Assembly: GCF_017652985.1 (NCBI RefSeq)
Contig: NZ_JAGGDJ010000001.1
Location: 620,001 to 684,000 of the forward strand
Origin: Paenibacillus artemisiicola
Lineage (GTDB): Bacteria; Bacillota; Bacilli; Paenibacillales; Paenibacillaceae
Direction of reading: 5' to 3'
Length of the DNA: 64,000 nucleotides
In this document: in pieces, positions 53,036 through 62,250 of the stretch
Numbering within the stretch: position 1 is the first letter of the stretch
Layout of the letters: the number at the start of each line of letters is the position of its first letter
The notes under the pieces: model-generated
Seen by the model: only the letters and a program-made list of their open reading frames with translations
Database searches by the model: none
Told to the model about the DNA's origin: nothing
Made by a program: the position numbers and the translations under genes

Positions 53036-54783
53036 TTACGCCGAAAAAGCTCTTCCAAAATTTATCTTTGCTGCATAAGTTGCTGCTCATGTTTCTTACG
53101 GTAACGATAATCCCTCTATTATTCATTACGGTGTTCTTCTACGATCGTACGGAGCAGCGGCTGTTGGAATTGACCTACGAGAATATGTCCAGCAGCAACC
53201 AACAAATCAACAGCAATGTCAATGCTCAATTGGATGGTCTTCGCCAAATTTCATCTCTGATTTATACGGATGAAGCCTTGCAGGTGTATCTGACGCAAAC
53301 CTACACAACCGACTATTCTACCGTCGAAGCCTACCGATATATCGATGGACTCTTATACAGCATGCTGACCGCGAACAGCAACCTCGCTAGCATCAACCTT
53401 TATGTATACAATGAAACCCTTCCGGAGGATGGTCTGTTTCTCAAACATATCACCCCCGAGAATCTGCCGATTCAGTATCTCATTCAATTGCAACAAACCT
53501 ACGGCAACAATATATTCAGCAACGTGATCCAGGACCAAAAAGGGAAAAACGTGATTTATCTTGGGCGAATTCTCAACTATAATAATCAAAACCAACATTA
53601 CGGGATGTTGACGATCGGTCTCTACGAAGAACTGCTCTATCGGTTAATCGAAAAAGAAGAGCAAAACAAAAGCGTCTACTTGCTCAATGAAAACAATCAA
53701 ATCATCTCCGCATCCGATAAATCGCTCTTAAACCTGCCGTTCAGCGAAGCCATCGGCCCCGACTTGTCCAGCAATCAAAAAGTCGTCACCATAAAGGGAC
53801 AACCCCATTTGCTGGTGTATAACACCATGCAGCATGGTTGGAAAACGGTTTCTCTCACGCCAATTGACGAAATCATGCGTTCATCTCGTAAAACGGCCAT
53901 GCAAATCGTCGTCATTGCGCTTGTTAGTCTCGGCTTATCCCTCTTCATGATCGTGGTCATCGCCAACTATTTTTCTCGCCGCCTGCGTAAGTTAAACCGT
54001 CAAGCATTGAAAGTCGAGCAAGGAAATTTCATCATCTTGCCCGATGATTTCAGCAAGGATGAAATCGGTCAATTAGGCACGGCTTTCAACAAGATGAGCG
54101 CGCGTCTCAAAGATCTGATCGATACGCTGTACGTCAAGGAAATTGCCAAGCGCGACGCGGAACTCTATGCCTTGCAAAGTCAGATCAACCCTCATTTTCT
54201 TTATAATACGCTGTCGGGCATTTCCTCCCTGGCCATCCGAAACAGCGACATGGAAGTAAGCAAAATCGTGAACCATCTCGCAAGATTCTACCAAGTCTCG
54301 CTGAATATGGGGCATCAATTCATTACGCTCGAAAAAGAACTTGCCCTTACCAAACACTATCTTGCCATCCAGCATATGCGCTTTGAAGACAGCTTTATCG
54401 AACACTGGGAAATTGACCCAGGCCTGGCATCCAATGAAACGCTAAAACTGTTGCTGCAGCCTTTTGTGGAAAACGCCATTAATCACGCCATCGTTGATGA
54501 CCATACAAGCTTGAACATTACCATTCGGGTGTACCAATCGGTACATGCCGATGCTCCGGCGCTCTTGCTTGAAATCGAAGACGATGGTTGCGGTATGTCT
54601 TCCGATCAGGTAGGAACGATGATATCCAATGAATCGAAAGCCGGGTATGGAATAAAAAACGTTCATGAGCGCGTGCAGCTTGCTTACGGACGAAACTACG
54701 GCGTTACCATTCGCAGTCAAGTCGGAAGCGGGACGAAAATTATCATCATGCTGCCGTTGCAGCAGCAGCTGAACAAGCGTTGA
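53032..54783 (+). CDS. YesM-type sensor histidine kinase
   Basis: I start at TTG 53032, which overlaps the regulator stop (TTGA) and follows AAAGGGA, for 583 residues; the frame reaching back to 52879 lies inside the regulator gene. It has a first helix (about 15-37), an extracellular Cache-like sensor, a second helix near 290-310 and a HAMP domain, then the YesM histidine box SQINPHFLYNTLSGISS and the ATPase boxes LLQPFVENAINHA, DDGCGM and GYGIKNVHERVQL. It senses an extracellular cue, probably the sugar of importer 2, and phosphorylates the upstream regulator. Confidence 0.93.
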   Translation: MITPKKLFQNLSLLHKLLLMFLTVTIIPLLFITVFFYDRTEQRLLELTYENMSSSNQQINSNVNAQLDGLRQISSLIYTDEALQVYLTQTYTTDYSTVEAYRYIDGLLYSMLTANSNLASINLYVYNETLPEDGLFLKHITPENLPIQYLIQLQQTYGNNIFSNVIQDQKGKNVIYLGRILNYNNQNQHYGMLTIGLYEELLYRLIEKEEQNKSVYLLNENNQIISASDKSLLNLPFSEAIGPDLSSNQKVVTIKGQPHLLVYNTMQHGWKTVSLTPIDEIMRSSRKTAMQIVVIALVSLGLSLFMIVVIANYFSRRLRKLNRQALKVEQGNFIILPDDFSKDEIGQLGTAFNKMSARLKDLIDTLYVKEIAKRDAELYALQSQINPHFLYNTLSGISSLAIRNSDMEVSKIVNHLARFYQVSLNMGHQFITLEKELALTKHYLAIQHMRFEDSFIEHWEIDPGLASNETLKLLLQPFVENAINHAIVDDHTSLNITIRVYQSVHADAPALLLEIEDDGCGMSSDQVGTMISNESKAGYGIKNVHERVQLAYGRNYGVTIRSQVGSGTKIIIMLPLQQQLNKR

Positions 54784-54811
54784 CGATTAAAGCTAAAACC
54801 CGCACGGGAAT

Positions 54812-55262
54812 CTAGCCCTCGTGCGACGGAAGTAGCCATGGGTCTCGTAAGTGAAGTCCCCTAACCGATCGAGGCCAAACCCGACATGACGTCCTCCCAA
54901 TCGATCGTCCCTTGGTACGGAAGCAGATGCGCATCCATCAATCCATGATTATCCTGGATATGGACAGCCTTGAGCAGCGAGCCAAGGACGCGAAGGGAAT
55001 CGCCTTGACGCAGGCTTTGAATATGTGCATGCCCCGTATCCCAGCAAGCGCCAAACAGCGGATGGTTCAAACTCCCGACCAGCTCCGCCAGCTCCTCGGC
55101 CGCGGCGCAGTAGCTGCGCAGCGGTCGGCCGCTGCCTCTTGGCCGGTCGAACATGTTTTCGAGCGCCACGCCGACAACCCCCGCTGCATGCTGTCGAAGG
55201 CTGCGCCGTGAATAAGCCCGTGCGTTTGCGTGAACGCGGCCCATCCTGCCTCTGAAGTCTTT
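54812..55262 (-). pseudogene. Remnant of a sugar phosphate isomerase/epimerase gene
   Basis: A frame on the minus strand carries GVALENMFDRPRGSG, HPLFGACWDTGHAHI, LLKAVHIQDNHGLMDAHLLP and GTIDWEDVMSGLASIG, the C-terminal half of a xylose-isomerase-like TIM barrel with its metal ligands. At the stop the neighbouring frame continues GDFTYETHGY, which intact relatives have, so one base has been lost. The N-terminal half is also absent. Clearly a broken gene, perhaps once part of the neighbouring sugar system. Confidence 0.7.
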
Positions 55263-55452
55263 ACGGCTACCCACGTTATGACCCCACCTAACCTGGAAAA
55301 CGTTGCACGTCCGATTTTACCCTCCCACCATGTGCCTCGCGTTAAGGAAATGCCAATTATTTGTTAAGCTTCTCTACCACGCCTGTTCGCTATATAAAAC
55401 GAGCCCGTTGGTAAGGTGAACGATAATCTTGTGGAGCAGTGCGACGGAGCAG

Positions 55453-55478
55453 TAAAAAAAGGAGCGAAAGCTCGCTCC
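55453..55478 (-). terminator. Rho-independent terminator of the 117-residue protein gene
   Basis: Minus strand GGAGCGA, a four-base loop, TCGCTCC, then TTTTTTT. It starts 28 bases past the stop. Confidence 0.9.
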
Positions 55479-55505
55479 CTTCCGGTTGCTCCATCCATTC
55501 CTTCT

Positions 55506-55859
55506 TCATACAATTCTTGTTAATTCGCTGTTGATTACTCGATGTGCGGCAACAAAACGGTCTTTCGGACTAATCCCAAAAGAGGCAAAATGGACCTTTA
55601 GATGATCGGTACTAAATTGTACTTCATACTGCTTCGCATTTCCCACAAAAAAGCTATTATATGTGGATGCGTTCGGTTTTACAATAAACGCAGCGTTATG
55701 AATCAATTTCTTCTTCCCGTTTAATGCATATACTTTGATTCTTACTTTAGCATTTACACGTTGATTCTGATTTAACGCGTTTACAACAATATCTTTGGAA
55801 ACAGTCTTATCTTTTTCCGTTAAATTATTCAGAGGTCCAGTCGTATATCTTCGAATCAT
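55506..55859 (-). CDS. Small beta-rich protein of unknown function (117 aa)
   Basis: ATG 55859 follows GGGGGAG by six bases. The product starts MIRRYTTGPLNNLTEKDKTV and continues with alternating strands (VNAKVRIKVYALNGKKK, FIVKPNASTYNSFFVGNAKQ, YEVQFSTDH). It has no Cys, signal peptide or membrane helix, and resembles a single immunoglobulin-like or jelly-roll domain. A strong terminator and ribosome site show it is a real gene. I do not recognise a named family. A cell- or spore-surface role is one guess. Confidence 0.72.
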   Translation of the reverse strand: MIRRYTTGPLNNLTEKDKTVSKDIVVNALNQNQRVNAKVRIKVYALNGKKKLIHNAAFIVKPNASTYNSFFVGNAKQYEVQFSTDHLKVHFASFGISPKDRFVAAHRVINSELTRIV

Positions 55860-56032
55860 ATATTACTCCCCCTTTCATAAAGCGAGAAAGTCATGTCGCT
55901 GTAATAGCTTATTCATTCAGAGGTTTATCTGATTGGACGGAGCCTTCCTTCCTCCAAACTGCGTGGAGAGGGCAAACTTAATCGTACGATTATTGAGCTG
56001 TCGTGTTCCATTAGCGTAACTGGGACGCGATT

Positions 56033-56827
56033 TTATTTTCGACAGATAAAGATCAGTTCCTTGTGGTCTGCGGTAGCTGGTTCGTCGCTGAAATCTCCAA
56101 AAATCCGTATGTCGCCGAAGCCTGCGCGCTCAAGCATGAACACCAACTCGTTCTTCGTATAGTCATCCAACTTTTGCGTATGAACTTCCTCCTTGATAAG
56201 CTCTCCTTCGTGCCACAGCCGGACTCGTATCTGACGGGTGGCGACGTTCTCCAAGGGATCTGTCTCAAGTGACCGGGCAGCTATTTCCAGCTCTGTGCCG
56301 TCGGCCAGGCGCTGGCGCTCACTGGATGCGGGCCATCCCTCGGGTTTAACTTGCCTGTACTCTGGCAACCTCGCCAGCCAAGCGGGCGGGTCGTTCCATC
56401 GCACCGCATAGTTAAATGCGAACGTTCCGCCTGGACGTAGATGCTCGTGGCAGCGCTGCATAGCCTGCATCGTCAGACGATGCTCTCCACCAAGACCAAT
56501 TACCCCGCAAGCAAATATCGTCCTATAGCGCCGGGGCAGATCCAGCTCGTGCATGGCCTGCGCATAGAGCCTGGGTGAAAGGCCTTGCTTTGCTGCCCGC
56601 TCCTGACAGACTGCAAGCATATCCTCGGAGTAATCGCAGCCATCCACATCCAGACCAGCCTGCAAAAAGTTGAGCAACAAGCGTCCGCTGCCGCAGCCCA
56701 GATCAAGCGCCGGTTGTCCGGACGTCTCGATCAGCTTCTTGTAGTATGCCCCTTCGGGACCAGCCTCCGCAGCATTCGCCCACGATTGCGCGACAAGGCC
56801 ATAGTGCCATATTTGCGGTCGTTGCAT
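56033..56827 (-). CDS. Class I SAM-dependent methyltransferase
   Basis: The 264-residue protein has SAM motif I PALDLGCGSGRLLLNFLQAG near residue 40, DVDGCDYSEDMLAVCQE with the acidic residue of strand 2, and FACGVIGLGGEHRLTMQAMQ as motif IV/V region, followed by PGGTFAFNYAVRWNDPPAW. GGAGG precedes the ATG by ten bases. It is of the generic small-molecule type. The substrate is not evident and no modifying partner is adjacent. Confidence 0.9.
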   Translation of the reverse strand: MQRPQIWHYGLVAQSWANAAEAGPEGAYYKKLIETSGQPALDLGCGSGRLLLNFLQAGLDVDGCDYSEDMLAVCQERAAKQGLSPRLYAQAMHELDLPRRYRTIFACGVIGLGGEHRLTMQAMQRCHEHLRPGGTFAFNYAVRWNDPPAWLARLPEYRQVKPEGWPASSERQRLADGTELEIAARSLETDPLENVATRQIRVRLWHEGELIKEEVHTQKLDDYTKNELVFMLERAGFGDIRIFGDFSDEPATADHKELIFICRK

Positions 56828-57002
56828 ACATTCATGACCTCCTTCTATTCCTCTTTGGGAAGTTGCTCTCGTGAGTCCCGCCTTAAATTAACTCGCCGAT
56901 TAAACAGGGAAATTTATACATATTTCAGTTTATTAAATAAATCACATTTGTGGTCGGTAAAAATCACTATAAATTGAACTATCCAGCCCCGTTAGATGAA
57001 CA

Positions 57003-57046
57003 CTCTTTTACGTCCTTGGACACTCATCATTGCGGCCGGCGCGCTT
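57003..57046. repeat. 44-bp repeat, copy 2 of 2
   Basis: Begins CTCTTTTACGTCCTTGGACA and ends GCGGCCGGCGCGCTT; see copy 1 at 31736. It is preceded by CCCCGTTAGATGAAC, the head of the interspersed repeat family. The 378-base gap 56828-57205 contains no gene that I can support. Confidence 0.5.
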
Positions 57047-57205
57047 AATCGCTGCCTCCTATCCATTGAACGCATCACCTATGCGGAAATCATCCAGTCC
57101 AGTGGATATGACTCCTCCCACAAGCTACTGTACGGCTTTTTGCAGCCAGTCCGACACATATCTCCTTCATTGGATGGAAATGTTAATGAATAAGGAGTGA
57201 GCACG

Positions 57206-58753
57206 ATGGTAATGAATACTCGTCAGAATAGGAGCCTTCCGGACGAAGCCGTCGGCCTGAAGCCGGAATTCGATTATAACGGGCCTCTCAGCGCAGCGCT
57301 TGTTGAGAACGAGGCGAAGCTCCGTACCATATTCGATAAATGCGGCGACTGTAAATTCCATCGCTTTCAGATTGCCACGACCTGCGAGGCTCTGATCGTT
57401 TATTTGCCGGGACTGATCAGTCACGAGTTCCTGGAACAAGCCGTAATGAGGCCGATGTTTGCGCTGGATGCTATTGCGGAGGGCAACCGAATTGACATGG
57501 CCTCCTTTATGAGATACCACGTGCTGCATTCCCTCTCGATCGTCACGGTGGCGTCATACGAAGAGACGGTGAATGGCATTTTATCTGGTAATACCGCCAT
57601 TTTGTTCGAAGGCACCGCCGAAGCAGTCCTGATTGAGACGGCTTATCTTCATGATCGGACCATTACGGAGCCGAATTCGGAGCTCACCCTGCGTGGCGCG
57701 AGAGAAGGATTTATCGAGAATATTCAGACCAACCTGAGCATGCTTAGGCGAAAAATCAAAAGCGAGCGGCTGAAGGCGGAGCCGGTCACGATCGGCGACG
57801 TCACCAGGACTCAGGTCGAGATCGTCTATCTGTCGGGCATTGTGAATCCGAGGGTCCTTGACGAAGTCAAACGCCGTCTGGCTGCGGTGAAGCTGGACGG
57901 CGTGCTGGAGAGCGGTTATATCGAGGAATGGCTGGAGGATACGCCCTGGTCTCCCTTTCCCCAGGTGCAGAATACGGAACGCCCCGACGTACTCGCCGCG
58001 AATCTGCTCGAGGCCAAGGTCGGCATACTGGTGGACGGCACGCCTTTTGCGCTGATCGTCCCATTTGTCTTCTGGGGCGGGCTGCAGGCGGCCGAAGACT
58101 ATTACGAACGCTTCGTCTACGCGTCGCTCATTCGTATTCTACGCCTGGTGCTTCTGCTGCTTTCCTTGATGCTGCCTTCCATCTATGTGGCGATCACTAC
58201 CTTCCATCCTCAGATGATGCCGACCAATCTGCTGCTTAGCTTCGCGTCGGCGGTCGAACCCAGCCCTTTTCCGGCGCTAATCGAAGCCTTACTCATGGAA
58301 TTTCTATTTGAGGTATTGCGGGAAGCAGGCATACGGCTACCCAAGCAAGTCGGTTCAGCCATCAGCATCGTCGGCGCGCTCGTCATCGGGCAGGCCGCCG
58401 TCCAGGCAGGCATCATCTCTGCTCCAATGGTCATCGTTGTATCGCTTACCGGGATCGCCTCATTCGCCATTCCGCGTTACAGCTTCGCCATCGCGTTCCG
58501 GATACTGCGTTTTCCGTTGCTGATCGTCTCCGGTATGTTCGGCATTATCGGTCTGTCCATCGGCTTAATGTTTATTCTTATCCATTTGGTAAATCTGGAG
58601 TCTATAGGCATTCCTTACCTAACCCCGGTCGCACCGGTTAACCTTAAGAATTTGAACGATGTCATCGTGCGGGTACCGCGTCGCTTCTTACGCGAGCTGC
58701 CTGCCGCCATCGCAGGGCGGAAAATGAGGCGCTACCGTCAGACGAAAGAGTGA
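57206..58753 (+). CDS. Spore germination receptor subunit A (GerA family), operon 2
   Basis: ATG 57206 follows AAGGAG by eight bases (GTG 57197 overlaps the ribosome site), giving 515 residues. The N-terminal soluble domain includes EDTPWSPFPQVQNTERPD; the conserved core is EALLMEFLFEVLREAGIRLP, then KQVGSAISIVGALVIGQAAV. Several helices follow. Homologous to the A subunit at 8439 throughout but clearly diverged. First gene of an A-C-B operon. Confidence 0.95.
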   Translation: MVMNTRQNRSLPDEAVGLKPEFDYNGPLSAALVENEAKLRTIFDKCGDCKFHRFQIATTCEALIVYLPGLISHEFLEQAVMRPMFALDAIAEGNRIDMASFMRYHVLHSLSIVTVASYEETVNGILSGNTAILFEGTAEAVLIETAYLHDRTITEPNSELTLRGAREGFIENIQTNLSMLRRKIKSERLKAEPVTIGDVTRTQVEIVYLSGIVNPRVLDEVKRRLAAVKLDGVLESGYIEEWLEDTPWSPFPQVQNTERPDVLAANLLEAKVGILVDGTPFALIVPFVFWGGLQAAEDYYERFVYASLIRILRLVLLLLSLMLPSIYVAITTFHPQMMPTNLLLSFASAVEPSPFPALIEALLMEFLFEVLREAGIRLPKQVGSAISIVGALVIGQAAVQAGIISAPMVIVVSLTGIASFAIPRYSFAIAFRILRFPLLIVSGMFGIIGLSIGLMFILIHLVNLESIGIPYLTPVAPVNLKNLNDVIVRVPRRFLRELPAAIAGRKMRRYRQTKE

Positions 58754-58792
58754 ACGAATCGGGCAGGGGTTCCGAATAAGGAGCGAGACTTA

Positions 58793-59974
58793 ATGATTCG
58801 AATACTATCGGCGGTACTGCTGGCTTACGCGGTTATATTGCCGCTTGCGGGCTGCTGGAGCAAGCATGAGCTTAGGGATGTAGGCCTCATTTTGGGCTGG
58901 GGAATGGATAGAGACAAGAACGGAGCCTATATCGGCTCGGCGCAAATTGCCATTCCATCGCGAATTACCCTAGGCCAGGGCGGTAGCGGGAAGGACACGC
59001 CTCCTTATATTACGCTCAGCGGAAAGGGCAAAGATATCCTGGAGGCAGCGTCGGATATCCAGCTGAAAACGTCACGGCTTTTGTTTGCCGGCCACCGGCA
59101 AAATATATTTATCGGCGAAAAACTGGCTCGCTACGGGTTAATTGAAATTCTTGACGAATACAGCCGCAATCCCAATGTTCGGCTGCGAACCGACATTTTT
59201 GTCGTTAAGGGCGGTACAGCCAAAGAGATTCTAAATGCGGATCAGCCCTTCGAACGCGAACCCGCGCAGGAGTTCAGCAAACTCTTCGGGACGATCTCCG
59301 GAGCTCGGTTAAAGTCCTTTCTTCAGCTTTTACAGGATGCCGGCGAAAGGGGCAGCTGCGTGTCCATTCCGGCCTTCACTTCCGATCTCCGAACAGAAAG
59401 ACACCACATCTACAAATGGGCTGGCGAAGGCGTTTTTAATAAGAATTTGCAATTGATCGGCTATTTGGACGCGATTGAGTCGCAGCTGCTGATGTGGATG
59501 CAAGATCAGCAGCAACCCGCCTTCTCCTACACCTTACCCGTGAAATCAGAAGGCGCGGTGGCCTCGATGGACATCCAGCATTTGCGAGGCCGCATCAGTA
59601 GCTCGGTAAGCAATGACAAGCCGTCCTTCCGCGTCACGTTAACCGGCAAGGTATTCCTTCGGGAGAATGAGTCCAAGGTCAATCTCAGTGCCAATAACGC
59701 GATGGAAATCCTTGAGCAAAAGCTGAACCGGAGCATCAAGAGCGATGCGGAAAAAATGATTGAGCGCGTTCAGAAAAGGCTTCGGTCCGACGTCCTGCAT
59801 TTCGGCAGACAATTGCACCGAGAGCATCCCTATGCGTGGAAGCGTATGAAAAACAACTGGGACTCCGTTTATTTTCCAGATGCGGAGGTTAAGGTGGATA
59901 CGCGCGTCACCCTCGTCAAAATTGGATTGACGGGTACCCCCCAGCATCTTGAGCGAAGGCAGGTCATTCCATGA
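58793..59974 (+). CDS. Spore germination lipoprotein subunit C (Ger(x)C family), operon 2
   Basis: ATG 58793, nine bases after AAGGAG, gives 393 residues. The lipobox is LPLAGCWSKHEL and the Ger(x)C start LRDVGLILGWGMDRDKNG follows, with Trp-Ser-Lys in place of the usual Trp-Asp-Arg. The body has GRISSSVSNDKPSFRVTLTG and the C-terminal QRRLRSDVLHFGRQLHRE-like segment (VQKRLRSDVLHFGRQLHREH). It is anchored in the inner spore membrane and partners with the A subunit upstream and the B subunit downstream, which overlaps it by four bases. Confidence 0.93.
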   Translation: MIRILSAVLLAYAVILPLAGCWSKHELRDVGLILGWGMDRDKNGAYIGSAQIAIPSRITLGQGGSGKDTPPYITLSGKGKDILEAASDIQLKTSRLLFAGHRQNIFIGEKLARYGLIEILDEYSRNPNVRLRTDIFVVKGGTAKEILNADQPFEREPAQEFSKLFGTISGARLKSFLQLLQDAGERGSCVSIPAFTSDLRTERHHIYKWAGEGVFNKNLQLIGYLDAIESQLLMWMQDQQQPAFSYTLPVKSEGAVASMDIQHLRGRISSSVSNDKPSFRVTLTGKVFLRENESKVNLSANNAMEILEQKLNRSIKSDAEKMIERVQKRLRSDVLHFGRQLHREHPYAWKRMKNNWDSVYFPDAEVKVDTRVTLVKIGLTGTPQHLERRQVIP

Positions 59975-61086
59975 AATCCGATTACTCCATGACATCCAAT
60001 CAGGTGATGTGGCTGCTGGCTACGATGAATTTCGGGACCACCGTGCTGCTAAGCTTTACCGGGACCATTACAATCGCTGGTCAGGACGCTTGGATCTCCG
60101 TTATTTTATCGGGAGCGGGTTCCCTTTTTCAAGCGTTCGTCGCACTGCGCCTCGCCTCCCTCTTCCCGAACAAGACACTTAGTGAATTCAGCCAGATCCT
60201 CCTGGGAAAATGGGGCGGCTACATGATTACACTCGTATATATGGTTATGTTGTTGTTGATGATTCCCTTCGTCCTTAGACAAGGCGCCGATTTTGTCACA
60301 ATCGCGGTGCTTCAGGATACGCCCATCTCGGTAGTAAGCGGATTAATCTGCCTGCCTTGCTTATATCTCGTCATGTTCGGTCTTAAGTCGCTAGTCCGTT
60401 GCAGCGAGGTAATCGGGCCGATCGTATACGCGCTCGTTTTGCTTCTGCTCATCGTGCTGGTGAAGGACGTCAACCTCCACAACCTGCGGCCTATTTACGC
60501 CGATACCGGGGCGGCGAATATTATGAGGGGATCGCTAGGCATGATGAGCTATTTATGCGAATCCGTACTGCTGCTCCTGCTGCCGCCTTTCATGAGCGAT
60601 TCTGTCAAGGCGAAGCGTCGGGGATTTATACTTGGAATTCTAATCGCATGGCTGTTCCTGTCCTTGTTCTTGCTATTCGTCCTCATGATATTCGGTCCCG
60701 ATCTTTCCAGCAAGATGTGGTATCCGGCTTATGGAGCGGTTAGGTTTATATCCTTTGGGGGCTTTATTGAGCGTGTCGATCCGATCGGAGTACTGATTTG
60801 GATGTATTGCATGGTAATTAAGTTATCCTTATTCATTTTGATGGCTGCCTATAATCTGTCCAAGTGGCTTCAACTTAAGAAATGGAAAAGCAGCGTGTTG
60901 ATCATCGTTGTGGCGGGATATATAGGCTCGCTTGTTCCGCATAATATCATCAACATGCAAAAGTACTTTCCCGAGCGGATTTGGCTCCCTTGGATTTTCC
61001 CCATCAATCTGGTGCTCATTCCCCTGTTGCTATGGATGTCATCGATTATTCGCCGGTGCAGAATTCCGGATACGGGAAGGCAATGA
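59971..61086 (+). CDS. Spore germination permease-like subunit B (GerAB family), operon 2
   Basis: The start ATG 59971 overlaps the gerC stop (ATGA). The 371-residue protein has about ten membrane helices of the GerAB/APC type, with SNQVMWLLATMNFGTTVLLS at the N-terminus and AYNLSKWLQLKKWK near the end. It holds the germinant-binding site in known receptors. Third gene of operon 2, whereas in operon 1 the B gene comes first. No terminator with a T run is visible after it. Confidence 0.92.
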   Translation: MKSDYSMTSNQVMWLLATMNFGTTVLLSFTGTITIAGQDAWISVILSGAGSLFQAFVALRLASLFPNKTLSEFSQILLGKWGGYMITLVYMVMLLLMIPFVLRQGADFVTIAVLQDTPISVVSGLICLPCLYLVMFGLKSLVRCSEVIGPIVYALVLLLLIVLVKDVNLHNLRPIYADTGAANIMRGSLGMMSYLCESVLLLLLPPFMSDSVKAKRRGFILGILIAWLFLSLFLLFVLMIFGPDLSSKMWYPAYGAVRFISFGGFIERVDPIGVLIWMYCMVIKLSLFILMAAYNLSKWLQLKKWKSSVLIIVVAGYIGSLVPHNIINMQKYFPERIWLPWIFPINLVLIPLLLWMSSIIRRCRIPDTGRQ

Positions 61087-61112
61087 ATTTCTGTAGAGGA
61101 ACTTCGAAAGTA

Positions 61113-61158
61113 TCTGTTAGCACCGACGACGGCAACCAATCGTTCTAAGGCCGGCTTG
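61113..61158. repeat. Interspersed palindromic repeat, copy 3
   Basis: TCTGTTAGCACCGACGACGG, then CAACCAATCG and GGCCGGCTTG, aligns with copies at 6036 and 42422, but the hairpin is decayed. It lies in the gap between ger operon 2 and the DapA-like gene. Confidence 0.55.
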
Positions 61159-61178
61159 AATCCCATCGGGCCGCCTCC

Positions 61179-62246
61179 TTACGCAAGCCAATCGGCTAAA
61201 TGAGCCTGTACGAAATCGTCGTCATTCAAATGCGGGTACTCCGCGTACGCGCGGTCGATCTCGTCCTGCTGACCGCCGGAAAGCTCCTCGTGCGGATTCA
61301 GGCACCACGTCCCCTTAAGCAAGCCCTGCCTCCGCAATACTTCATGTATGCCGGGAATACAACCCGCAAACCCGTGCGCGGGATCGAAAAACGCGGCATT
61401 CGTATCCGTCACTTCAACATTGCGGGAAAGCCATTCGAGCGAGAGGTTGCCTTGCTTGCGGGCGGATTTGATTTCCTCGAGCAGCTCGACCGCCTTGCGC
61501 GTCCACACGGCCCAGTGGCCCAGCAAGCCGCCGACGATTCTTTTCTCGAACGTTCGCCCGTTCACGTTGAACCGGTAAACGGTCAGCAAATCGTTCACGA
61601 TATTGTCGTCGTTGCCCGTATACAGCGCGATTTCGTCTCGACGGTCGGAGCAGCATACGGCGCGGGCGACATCGATCGTCTGGTAGCGGTTGAACGGTGC
61701 GATCTTGATCGCGACGACGCCGGGAATGTCCGCGAACGCCCGCCAGAAATCGAAGCTGAATAGCCTGCCGCCGACGGAAGGCTGCAAATAAAAACCGATC
61801 ACCGGCATGACTTGCGCCGCCCTCTCCGTCCGCTTTAAGAGGTCTGATTCGGTTAATCCTTGAAGACCGCCCATGCTGAGCAGCCCCGCGTCGTACCCGA
61901 GTCCCTTGGCGATTTCGGCTTCGGCAATCGCCTGCTCGACCGGACCGCACAAGCCCGCGACCCGGACGAATGGGCGCCGCAGCCCCGCGCGGTCCACCTC
62001 CTCCGAGGCTAATCGCAGCACTTTCCCGTATAAATTGAATTGAGGCTCGCGAATTTCGAATTGGGTGGTATGAACCCCAACGGCGACGCCGCCAGCACCC
62101 GAGGCGATGTAATAGCGGGTTAAGGCGCGCTGACGTTTTTCGTCGAGCTGCCTGTTTTCATCCAAAGCGAGCGGGTGGGCGGGAATGACAAGACCGTCAT
62201 GGAGCGCGCGCTGCTGCTCCGCGCTTAGGGGACGATAGCTGGTCAC
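61179..62246 (-). CDS. Dihydrodipicolinate synthase (DapA) family aldolase
   Basis: GTG 62246 starts four bases after the stop of the epimerase gene, behind AAAGGGGACG, for 355 residues. It is a TIM-barrel class I aldolase of the DapA/NanA superfamily: HTTQFEIREPQF, the conserved G-x-x-L-x-G-like segment SMGGLQGLTESDLL, and the Schiff-base Lys in PGVVAIKIAPFNRYQ. The family includes pyruvate-dependent aldolases and dehydratases of sugar acids. The neighbours (epimerase and an enolase-superfamily gene) make a sugar-acid route more likely than lysine synthesis. Confidence 0.87.
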   Translation of the reverse strand: MTSYRPLSAEQQRALHDGLVIPAHPLALDENRQLDEKRQRALTRYYIASGAGGVAVGVHTTQFEIREPQFNLYGKVLRLASEEVDRAGLRRPFVRVAGLCGPVEQAIAEAEIAKGLGYDAGLLSMGGLQGLTESDLLKRTERAAQVMPVIGFYLQPSVGGRLFSFDFWRAFADIPGVVAIKIAPFNRYQTIDVARAVCCSDRRDEIALYTGNDDNIVNDLLTVYRFNVNGRTFEKRIVGGLLGHWAVWTRKAVELLEEIKSARKQGNLSLEWLSRNVEVTDTNAAFFDPAHGFAGCIPGIHEVLRRQGLLKGTWCLNPHEELSGGQQDEIDRAYAEYPHLNDDDFVQAHLADWLA

Positions 62247-62250
62247 GGCT

